Shown piece by piece: positions 22,326 to 30,800 of a DNA stretch of 30,822 nucleotides. Source of the DNA: a virus; IMG/VR virus record IMGVR_UViG_3300031857_000912, positions 1 to 30,822 of that record, one strand, 5' to 3'. The translations under genes were made by a program, and so were the position numbers. Position 1 is the first letter of the stretch, and each line of letters opens with the position of its first letter. Below the pieces are notes generated by a model, which saw nothing but the letters and a program-made list of their open reading frames with translations, was not told where the DNA came from and made no database searches.

Positions 22326-25300
22326 ATGAATCAGCGATATCCTGCGGCGGGGCTTGCGTCCCTTGTAGCCGCTCAAGGCCGTGGACCTGACTCAACTCTA
22401 GTCCACATGACTCCTGCCGAAGTACGAAGCCTGCAGGAATTTGCACGTTCCCAAGGTATGGAACTGCCGGTCAATCCTCAGACCGGAATGCTTGAAGCAG
22501 GTGTGCTGGACACCATCATGCGGTTCTTCACAAGCGCAGGGCGTGTTCTAAAAGATGTTGGCACGGCTGCCATTCAGAACCCACAAGTAACGGGGCTTTT
22601 GGCTGGCACAGCTTACGGCGCGATCAAGGGTGACCTGCAGAAGGGGCTTGAGGCCGGTATGAAAGCCTACGCCGGAGCGACCGTGCTGGGTGGTATCCCT
22701 TCCGTGGCTAGGGGGATGGATCGTCGAGCCGCAGAAAACTATGCCAAGAGCATTGGCATGGAAGGAGACAAGGACACTATTGAAGGGTTCTTGAGCAGTG
22801 TTCCGGCACGTAGTTTAAATCTCCCGCAGACGGTAACTCAGCAACCTCAAGCGGGTGGAACTGCTCAAGGTGGTCCGGGGGGCATTTTCAGCGCACAAAA
22901 CCCACTTATGCAGGCTATTGCCCTGTACGGAATTGATCGTGCGGAGCGTAAAGCGCAAGCCAAGAGTATGCCGACCGCTGAGCCTCAGACGTATATCCCT
23001 GCTACATTTAGTTGGGGACAGGTCAACCCGCGACGTGGCGAACCGGGACAACCATACTTTATTGGTGGGGGTTACACTGCCGGGGCACCGACCACGCAGT
23101 TCCCGGATTACACACGTCCGACTATACCGGCTGGGCAGGCACCACCCGGTCAGGCACCACCTAGGCAACCTCCACCGGGACAACCTAATCAGCAGCTACC
23201 CCGACAGCCGGGGCAGTTTGGCTTTAGAAACCCGTCTGAGCCTGAGCAAAAAACTGCTATGGCTAAGGGGGGCGTGGCCGCATCTTTTGCTGAAGGTGGA
23301 GAAACGGACACCGAAGAACAACGGAGGCGGAAGTATTTCGAGAATCTCCGCCCTTTCGCTCCCGCCCTGACTGATTGGTATCGCACTGACGCTTCAAGCG
23401 TTGGGTCAGTTCAGGGCGTAGATCCGTATAACCGCGATCCGCTTACCCGCCTTACTCAGCCCACTCCTCGCGGGGTGGGTACGGGTATTGGCTCCCTTCA
23501 ACCTTATGACGAGAGTCTTGCTGAGTGGTACAGGTCGCTACTTGTGCCGCCGGTTGGCCGCCCAGCTATAGACTCGACTGATTATTACAAACGAGGCCCG
23601 GCTTCTACTGCGCGACCCATCTTCGGTCCAGTGCCGACATTCGCACCCGAGACTGTGGCTCCGCCGCCCCCGCCGCCCCCGCCTCCTCCACCCCCGCCAC
23701 TTAGTTGTTCGCCGGGGTTTGAATTCAATCCTAGAACGGGCCAATGTGAGCCTGTACGGCCTACGCCGCCGCCAACTCAACAACCGGTTACTTGCCAAGA
23801 CCTTGGCTATCCTCCGGGGTACGATTACAACGCGCAAGGTGAGTGTGTTGCTCCCCCTGAGACCCCGTCTCCGCCCACTCCTACGCCTTCTGTAGGACCC
23901 TTTACTTGCCAAGACCTTGGCTATCCTCCGGGCTATGACTTCAACGAAAAGGGCGAGTGTGTTGCTCCCCCTGAGACCCCGTCTCCGCCCACTCCTACGC
24001 CTTCTGTAGGACCCTTTACTTGCCAAGACCTTGGTTATCCGCCGGGGTATGACTTTGACGAAAACGGTGAATGCTCACCGCCGCCTGAGACTCGGGAGCC
24101 GCCTAGAACACCGTTCCCGCCGGTTTCTTTTGAGCCTCCTGTTGAGACTCAGCCGCCTGATCCTACGCCTGATCCGAAGACGGGTGAGTGTCCGAGCGGG
24201 TGGTATCGCAACGCAGCGACTAACATTTGTATTCCTTACCCGCGACAAGGTTTCTGTCCGCCGGGCTGGTACTTTGACCCGTTCAAGTTGGGTTGCGTTA
24301 AGTACTTTGATCCGACAATTGGCGACCCGACTCCGGGCTGGCCGGGCACAAGTATGCCTCCGTCGCCGCCACCGCCGATAAAGGGCATACCTAATTGTGG
24401 TAAGGGGTTTAAAGAAGGCCCCACGGGCGAAGGCTGCGTACCCGAAGAGATGGAAATTATTGAGATAGGCGAACGAGAAACTTGCCCAGAAGGATATTCA
24501 CGGCAGGGTTCCGTCAAAATTGAAGCTGGTCCAGACGCAGGTAAAACGCGCAGTTTCTGCGGAAAAATGCCGGACATGACTTCAACTCCAACTCGCGTAC
24601 CAAAAAAGCCGGACGGTACGTGCCCTGCTGGGTACCAACCTGAAATTGCACAGGGCGGTTATACGGGTGGATGCATCCTGCAGTCCTACGTTGATGAACA
24701 AGACCGCGATGGTGGCGATGGCGGAGATGGCGGAGATGGTGGAGATGGTGGAGATGGCGGCGGTGGCGATGGCGGCCAACCTTTCTATAAAGTTTGTCCG
24801 GGCGGATCGGTTGTAGCAATTGGAGACAAGTGCCCGACTGTCACCGTGGAAGAAGAAGACATTTGCTGGGGTCCGCGTGGACCTTATCCAAGACATCCTG
24901 AGTATGGCTGCGGTAGACCCCCTGATGAAAAAGGCGCAGCAGGAGGCTATGTGAAGAAAGGTAAGATCAAAAAGAAAAAGTATCAGGCTGGTGGTATCGC
25001 CTCCCTGACCCGTGACCCCAGTCTTGGCGGAGCCGTGAATCCGATGGACGGATACAACTTTGGCTTTGCCTCTGGTGGTATGGCGCAGATGCCGGAATAT
25101 CGCGCTGGTGGTAAGCTCCTGCGTGGTGCAGGGGACGGTATGTCGGACGATATTCCTGCTGTTATTCGCGGGAAAGGTGTTCAGCGTGCTGCACTAGCTG
25201 ACGGCGAGTTCGTCATTCCTGCCGATGTGGTATCGCACCTTGGTAACGGCTCGACTGAAGCAGGAGCCAAGAAGTTGTACAAGATGATGGAACAGATTCG

Positions 25301-25370
25301 CCGTGCACGGACGGGTAAGAGTAAGCAGGCCCCTCGCGTGAATCCTGACAAATACCTGCCGCGTATCTAA
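22326..25370 (+). CDS. large Cys/Pro-repeat virion protein
   Basis: A 1014-residue protein with GGGGGG just before ATG 22326. The N-terminal region (1-160) is helical with a Gly/Ala hydrophobic stretch (TGLLAGTAYGAIKG). The middle has GG-rich motifs, Pro/Gln-rich linkers and a 13-proline tract (446-458). Residues 462-780 carry about eight modules of CxPG[YWF]x(n)GxC type joined by Pro/Thr linkers. Residues 796-817 are Gly-Gly-Asp repeats. The C-terminus (939-1014) holds DDIPAVIRGKGVQRAALADG and DGEFVIPADVVSHLGNG, a region recurrent in phage proteins. Role unknown; an internal or tail-associated virion component is inferred. Confidence 0.82.
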   Translation: MNQRYPAAGLASLVAAQGRGPDSTLVHMTPAEVRSLQEFARSQGMELPVNPQTGMLEAGVLDTIMRFFTSAGRVLKDVGTAAIQNPQVTGLLAGTAYGAIKGDLQKGLEAGMKAYAGATVLGGIPSVARGMDRRAAENYAKSIGMEGDKDTIEGFLSSVPARSLNLPQTVTQQPQAGGTAQGGPGGIFSAQNPLMQAIALYGIDRAERKAQAKSMPTAEPQTYIPATFSWGQVNPRRGEPGQPYFIGGGYTAGAPTTQFPDYTRPTIPAGQAPPGQAPPRQPPPGQPNQQLPRQPGQFGFRNPSEPEQKTAMAKGGVAASFAEGGETDTEEQRRRKYFENLRPFAPALTDWYRTDASSVGSVQGVDPYNRDPLTRLTQPTPRGVGTGIGSLQPYDESLAEWYRSLLVPPVGRPAIDSTDYYKRGPASTARPIFGPVPTFAPETVAPPPPPPPPPPPPPLSCSPGFEFNPRTGQCEPVRPTPPPTQQPVTCQDLGYPPGYDYNAQGECVAPPETPSPPTPTPSVGPFTCQDLGYPPGYDFNEKGECVAPPETPSPPTPTPSVGPFTCQDLGYPPGYDFDENGECSPPPETREPPRTPFPPVSFEPPVETQPPDPTPDPKTGECPSGWYRNAATNICIPYPRQGFCPPGWYFDPFKLGCVKYFDPTIGDPTPGWPGTSMPPSPPPPIKGIPNCGKGFKEGPTGEGCVPEEMEIIEIGERETCPEGYSRQGSVKIEAGPDAGKTRSFCGKMPDMTSTPTRVPKKPDGTCPAGYQPEIAQGGYTGGCILQSYVDEQDRDGGDGGDGGDGGDGGDGGGGDGGQPFYKVCPGGSVVAIGDKCPTVTVEEEDICWGPRGPYPRHPEYGCGRPPDEKGAAGGYVKKGKIKKKKYQAGGIASLTRDPSLGGAVNPMDGYNFGFASGGMAQMPEYRAGGKLLRGAGDGMSDDIPAVIRGKGVQRAALADGEFVIPADVVSHLGNGSTEAGAKKLYKMMEQIRRARTGKSKQAPRVNPDKYLPRI
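23661..23699 (+). repeat. 13-codon polyproline tract
   Basis: Thirteen consecutive proline codons (mixed CCG, CCC, CCT, CCA) at residues 446-458 of the large Cys/Pro protein. Such a run should stall ribosomes without EF-P. Mixed codons suggest amino-acid-level selection, not simple slippage. Confidence 0.95.
23790..24104 (+). repeat. 114-bp tandem repeat (three copies, last partial)
   Basis: Unit starts at 23790, 23904 and 24018, an exact 114-base period (38 residues). Each begins ACTTGCCAAGACCTTGG and encodes TCQDLGYPPGYD...GEC. The first two are nearly identical through the linker; the third diverges after about 85 bases. Probably recent duplication. Confidence 0.95.
24711..24776 (+). repeat. 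Gly-Gly-Asp microsatellite
   Basis: Twenty-two codons of GGN-GGN-GAT type (9-base period) in frame in the large Cys/Pro protein. It is prone to length change, and codes a flexible acidic linker. Confidence 0.92.
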
Positions 25371-25381
25371 CGGAGACTGGC

Positions 25382-26437
25382 ATGTCAACAGCACCTACTT
25401 CGACTGAAACAATCAGCACTACGATCCCGTCTTGGGCAAAAGAACTTTCCCAGCGGATGTTGGGATTTGGTGCTGCGCTGACATTCCCGAAACAGCGGAT
25501 CGATCCTGCAACGGGGCAGCCGATGAAAGATTCGGCGGGCAATCCGATTCTTGAGACAGGGTTTCAGCCTTACGCTGGTGAGCTTGTCGCAGGGGAAAGC
25601 CCTCTTCAGAAGCAGGCTATTTCTGATATCTCGCGGATGCAGGTTGCGCCGCAGACCTCGCAGGCTACAGGCTTCACCGGTCTGGCTGCTTTGCAGGCAC
25701 AAGACTTAGCGCGGTACCGCCCGCTTTCAAGCCGTAGGGAGTATTACCAGTCTCCGTTTACTCAGCCGGAAGGACTTAGTCCTTACATGTCGCCCTACAT
25801 GCAGGGCGTAGTTGAGCAGCAAAAGAAACAGGCAATCGCGGACTATGGACGGCAACTTCCGGGCGTCGCTGCGGCTGCTGCTCGTGCTGGAGCGAAAGGC
25901 GGTACGCGTGAGGCGTTGGTTCGCGCCGAAGGGCAGCGTGGTTTAAATGAGCAGTTGCAGACCATTCAGGCAACCGGACTTCAAAACGCGTATCAGCAGG
26001 CGGTTCAGCAGGCAGCCCAAGATGCTCAGCTTCGCGCTCAGTACGGTCTGGCTGGCACGCAATTAGGTGAGCAGTCTCGTCAGTTCGGTGCAGGTCTTGG
26101 TCTGCAGGGGCTTCAGCAGCAGTTGGCCGCAGCCGGTCAGTTGGGTCAGTTGGGTCAGCAGCAGTTCCAGCAACAGTCAGGCATCCTCCAGCAGCAGTTG
26201 GGCGCAGGCGCTCAGCAGCAGGCACAGAAGCAGGCGGAGTTGTCGTCTGACTATCAACGCTTCATCGACGAGATGACGTACCCGTACAAGCAGTTGGAGT
26301 TCATGTCGAACTTGCTGCGCGGCATCCCGACTGGTGATAAAACGATTAGCACGTACTCGGCCCCGCCCAGTACGATTGGTATGCTGACGGGTATAACGGG
26401 CGGGTTAGGTGGACTGTTTGGCGGATTGGGGAAATAA
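25382..26437 (+). CDS. Gln-rich internal virion / ejection-type protein
   Basis: A 351-residue protein with GGAG at 25372-25375 before ATG 25382. It starts with a Ser/Thr-rich end, then PKQRIDPATGQPMKDSAGNP, a helical Ala/Gln section (PGVAAAAARAGAKGGTREAL) and long Gln/Leu/Gly-rich helices (LQGLQQQLAAAGQLGQLGQ). It closes with FMSNLLRGIPTG and a Gly-rich hydrophobic end (GMLTGITGGLGGLFGGLG) that could insert in a membrane. Composition suits a protein ejected with DNA, but there is no direct family match. It is adjacent to two more large helical proteins. Confidence 0.78.
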   Translation: MSTAPTSTETISTTIPSWAKELSQRMLGFGAALTFPKQRIDPATGQPMKDSAGNPILETGFQPYAGELVAGESPLQKQAISDISRMQVAPQTSQATGFTGLAALQAQDLARYRPLSSRREYYQSPFTQPEGLSPYMSPYMQGVVEQQKKQAIADYGRQLPGVAAAAARAGAKGGTREALVRAEGQRGLNEQLQTIQATGLQNAYQQAVQQAAQDAQLRAQYGLAGTQLGEQSRQFGAGLGLQGLQQQLAAAGQLGQLGQQQFQQQSGILQQQLGAGAQQQAQKQAELSSDYQRFIDEMTYPYKQLEFMSNLLRGIPTGDKTISTYSAPPSTIGMLTGITGGLGGLFGGLGK

Positions 26438-26440
26438 ACC

Positions 26441-27811
26441 ATGATTGGACCGGTAAGCACCACAGGGCAGGCCATGATGCAGTCGTTGCAGAACGCGATG
26501 GCTAAAGGTATGCCCGCAGAACAAGCGATTGCCTACGTCAAAAGTTTGGCGATGGATGGCATTGCTCCGCTTACCGATCTGTACGCAATGATGATGCAGT
26601 TCCAGCGTTTAAAGCAGCCCTCGCGTCGTCCCCCTGAAGGCGGCAGCATCCGTGAAAACATGGCGATGCTTAATCAGGCCCCGCAGGATGAAGGAATTAG
26701 ACAAGCTGCTGGCGGCGGACTAATGCGCGACCCGATGTCGATGGGCCTTGGTGGTATGAATGCTGGATCGATGGAGAACCCGTCATTCGCTGGTGGCGGC
26801 ATCGTGGCTTTCCAACAGGGCGGTGGAGCACAGACTCAGCCCGCACAGAATCAGGGCTTTACCCCGGAGCTTTACGGCGGCCCTGTTCCGCAGTTCAAGA
26901 CCTATGACGAAATGGCGGAGTTCTACAACAAGCAACTGCAAGACCCAAGATTCGTCCAGCAAGAGATGGCTCGCCGTGAAACTTTGGCTCGTGAGCAGGG
27001 TTTGGGCGAGTTTGGTCAGTCGTTTGAATTGCGCGAAGACTTGTTGGAAGAAGACAAGAAGCGTGCTGAGACCGTAGCGGCTGAAGAGGCTGGCTACGAT
27101 GAAGATGAGTACTGGGGCGATGTTGCTGATCAAGCTTCTAAAAGCGGCGCTACGCTACTGACTTCACTTGCCAAGGCCCAGAAGGGCAAAGCTTCGCGTA
27201 AGCGTGCGACGGCAGAGAAAGCCCGACAGGCTATCCGCGAGGCCAAGACCACTGAGATTCTGCTGGAGCAGGCTCGTGAGGCTGAGAAGGCTGGCCGACT
27301 CAAAGAAGCTGAAGCCCTCCGTGCGAAGGCCGCTGAAAGTGCTGCGTCGGCGCGTAAAGATGCGCTTGAAGCTAAGGTCAAGGAGGCAGACAATAAGTAT
27401 TCTCGCGATACTCAGCTTATGGTCGCGCAGGTTCAGAAGAATCCGACCGGGCGTGAAAAAGTTTTGGCAGATTTGTCAGCGCAGCTTTCTAAACTAGACC
27501 CCGGTTCACCTGAGTATATTAAGGTCAAGACCCGGTATGACGCGATTGACAAGTCAATTGCCACGGCGAACATTCGTGCTGGCGCAAAACCCAATCCTGC
27601 AGATATGCAGAAGTTGAAGGATCTGGGCGCTCAGTTAAAACTGATGACGTACCTTCCTGCGGACAATAAAAATAAAATGAATATTGAGAGCCAGTACAAC
27701 GCGCTATATGGCAAGTTGACGAGAAGTGGCGTCAATCCAGAAGATATTGAAAGCGAGTTAGGAGCAGGTCAGCAAGGCGGGGCTAATAACGATCCGTTAA
27801 ATCTTCGTTAA
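26441..27811 (+). CDS. coiled-coil internal virion protein candidate
   Basis: A 456-residue protein. The N-terminal 60 residues are helical with AMAKGMPAEQAIAYVKSLAM, followed by Gly/Met-rich flexible stretches including FAGGGIVAFQQGG, then a long charged coiled-coil section (about residues 235-325, Ala/Lys/Glu-rich) and a compact end rich in Lys/Asp. The FAGGGIVAF element recurs in large phage structural proteins. It sits between two other large late proteins. An ejection or core role is inferred. Confidence 0.77.
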   Translation: MIGPVSTTGQAMMQSLQNAMAKGMPAEQAIAYVKSLAMDGIAPLTDLYAMMMQFQRLKQPSRRPPEGGSIRENMAMLNQAPQDEGIRQAAGGGLMRDPMSMGLGGMNAGSMENPSFAGGGIVAFQQGGGAQTQPAQNQGFTPELYGGPVPQFKTYDEMAEFYNKQLQDPRFVQQEMARRETLAREQGLGEFGQSFELREDLLEEDKKRAETVAAEEAGYDEDEYWGDVADQASKSGATLLTSLAKAQKGKASRKRATAEKARQAIREAKTTEILLEQAREAEKAGRLKEAEALRAKAAESAASARKDALEAKVKEADNKYSRDTQLMVAQVQKNPTGREKVLADLSAQLSKLDPGSPEYIKVKTRYDAIDKSIATANIRAGAKPNPADMQKLKDLGAQLKLMTYLPADNKNKMNIESQYNALYGKLTRSGVNPEDIESELGAGQQGGANNDPLNLR

Positions 27812-27820
27812 GATACCGCC

Positions 27821-30800
27821 ATGCCGTCTCTTGCAGAAATCAGACAGCAATACCCGCAGTATCAGGATCTGTCCGACGAACAACTTGCGCGTGGGCTGTA
27901 CAACAAGTACTACAGCGACATCCCGTATGAGGAGTTTGCGAGCAAGATCGGCTTGCAGCCTCCAAAAGAAGAGTCGGGATTCCTGCGTCAAGCTCTTGAC
28001 GTTCCTGTACAAGCCGCAACCGGTATAGCGACTGGCGTACGTCTGATTGCCGATTCGTTCGGTGCAGATAACCCAGTCTCACAGAATATCCGTGGGGTCG
28101 AGGACTACCTGCAGGGACTGCTGAGCGCCCAAGCCAAAGATGACCAGCAAGAAATTGCTAGGATCATGAAGGCTGCAGAGGATCAAGGCATAGGGGCTAA
28201 CCTTCGCGCAGCGTTGGAAGCTTTTGCCACGGCACCGGTTGATTTGATCGCGCAGGCTGCAGGCACTGCCGTCCCAACGATTGCGGGTGGTCTTGCCGCA
28301 CAGGCACTTAAAGCCCCGGCGCTTCTGGCTTCGACCGGTGTTGGCGCTGTCATGGGTGCAGGCACCGTCAAGAGTTCGATTTACGATGAGGTCAAGCAGA
28401 CGCTGACTGACCTTGGTGCGTCACCTGAAGAAGCCGAAAAGAAGGCGGTGTTAGCCCAAGAGTACGGCGGCGAGAACCTTGATCAGATCCTGCTGGGTAC
28501 CGTGATTGGCGGTGCTGCTGGTCGCTTCGGTATCGAGCCTGCGGTTGCCAAGCAATTGGCTGGCAACATTACTCAGAAGAATCTTGTTAAGGCTGGTCTG
28601 GAGGAAGCTGCACCTGAAGCCCTTCAAGCCGCGCAAGAGCAAGTGGCTCAAAACGTTGCCCTGCAGCGTGAAGGCGTCGATGTCCCCACATTCCGAGGTG
28701 CAGTTGGTGCGGGTGCACTAGAGGCAATAGCAGGTGGGTTCCTTGGTGCTGGGGCTGAAGCAGCCTCACGTCGATTCCGTCCTGAAGCACCTGTAGCCGA
28801 AGAACCTGCGCCAGAAGGGGAAGCCCCTCCGACAGTACCTACCACTGAAGCCGCGCCTGTTGATGAAGAGCGGGCCAAGCTACTCGCTGATATTGAGGAA
28901 GTAGACGAGGCGGCGGCAGACGAAGAAAAGAAGAAGTTTGAAGAGACTGTCCAGAAAGTCACTGAAGGCGAGACTGGCACTGCTTTGAACATCGCCCGCA
29001 CTAAAGTGCAAGAGTCGGGTAAGACTGCTGCGCCGTACATCATGAACGCCGTAAACGCCTACCTCCCTGAAGGTATGGAACGGATTACGATGTCTCAGGC
29101 CAGCCAGATCCGTAAGCAGTTGGTCGATGAAGGCGTCATCCAAGGTAAAGACAAAGTTCGTAAGGCCGCAGTTACTGAACAAAAAGTTGAGCCTATCGAA
29201 GTAGTCAAACCCGCAGAGACGGTTCGTGTTTACCACAGCGGATCACAGGGCGAAGGAGAGACCGGACGTTGGGCTTCTACTGATAAAGAGTACGCCAAGA
29301 ATTACAGGCCGGACATGCCGCTGTTTTATACAGACATACCTGCGGATGACCCGAGAGTACGTAATCTTGACTACCCAGAGCAGGGTATAAAACAGGGCTT
29401 TACGTTTAATTTTGAATTAACACCCGAAGAAGCTACGCGATTAAAACCCGTAGAGACGGAGGTTAAAGATGTATCCGCCGCAGATGCACGAGTTGCTGCA
29501 GAAGCTAAGTCTGAAGAACTTGGAGAGCGCACTAGAGTACCTGTATCTGGAGCAGCAGTGGCCGGAGCTAGACCCGCCCGTCCCAGAACAAGAGTCTCTG
29601 AGAAAGTTATCGACTCAAGAGTGGCGCTTACTCCTGATACTGCTGAACGGATTGATGCAGGAGAAGAGTCAACTCCCCCTGCACTGAAGACTAAGACGGT
29701 CGAAGCCCCGCAGGAGAAGTACGATTCCTTGGAGCGCAGGCTTGAGGGCTTGCGTAACGCCGGACGCATCACGCCAATTCTGCTGAATCGTATCCGTACT
29801 CAACTCAAGCAGGGTAATCCGCTTACTAACCCGGAAGGGTACGAGCCTGTATTGAAGCAGGCCGATGAGATCATCAGTCGGTTTGAAACTGTTGCTGAAG
29901 GCATAGAGTCTGGCGAGTCGGCAGCGGGTATTGACCTCCGCACGCGGCAGTTAAAGCAGCAAGAGCAAGTCGCTCTAGAGAGAGCGCAGCGCCAAATTGA
30001 GCAAGATCGTATTGCCGATTCGTTGCGAGATCAGTACGACCGCGCCCGCACTGAAGAAGAGATTCTACCGAAGCAAGCTCGTAGGCTCCGTCAGGCTTTG
30101 GAGAGTAATGATCTTAAGTCTGTAACTCAGATGCTCGTTGAGCCAGCGTCTGCGGTGGATGCCTACCCGAAGAAGGCGGAAAAGTATCGCCCCATCTTCA
30201 CGTCAGTTGCACGAAAGCTAAACCAAACGGACTTCTCCAACGTCCGTGTCGTGACTGAAGCAACGCCGGGCGCAGACCTCAAGGTATTCAAACGACTCAA
30301 AGATGAATTTAAATTAGCTGAATACGACCCAGCTAATAACACGATGTACGTACGCCGCGACAAGGTGTACTCCAACAACATCATGCACGAGCTTATTCAC
30401 GCAGGCTCGGTGCAGACAATTCGGCAATACGAACTCGACAAGAGCAAACTGACTGACGAGCAGCGACTGGGTGTAGAAAGGCTGATTGGTCTCTATGACT
30501 TCGCGCAGACGCAGGCGGGCGATGTTTCTCTTGTGCGCGAGTTCCCCGAAGCGTTCGACAACGTTTACGAGTTCTTAGCCTACGGCCTGACAAATGCAGC
30601 GTTCCAGTCACGCCTTGCGCGGATCGAAGTATCCATGCCTGTTGGGCGCAAGAACATTTGGACCGAGTTTGTCAAAGCGGTTGCGAATCTGTTCGGGTTG
30701 GACTTCAAGTCGGTCGGTGACGCGTCTGCGCTAAGTGAACTCGGCCAAGCCTTCAGCGAAGTCCTCGCAGCCCCCACTTCTCAGGGGGTAACTGGTGTCA

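Noticed and set aside
22855-23370. 171-codon +1 frame in the large Cys/Pro gene
   Set aside because: Starts at GTG with no ribosome site, has no later ATG, and is Arg/His/Leu-biased. It looks like a shadow frame.
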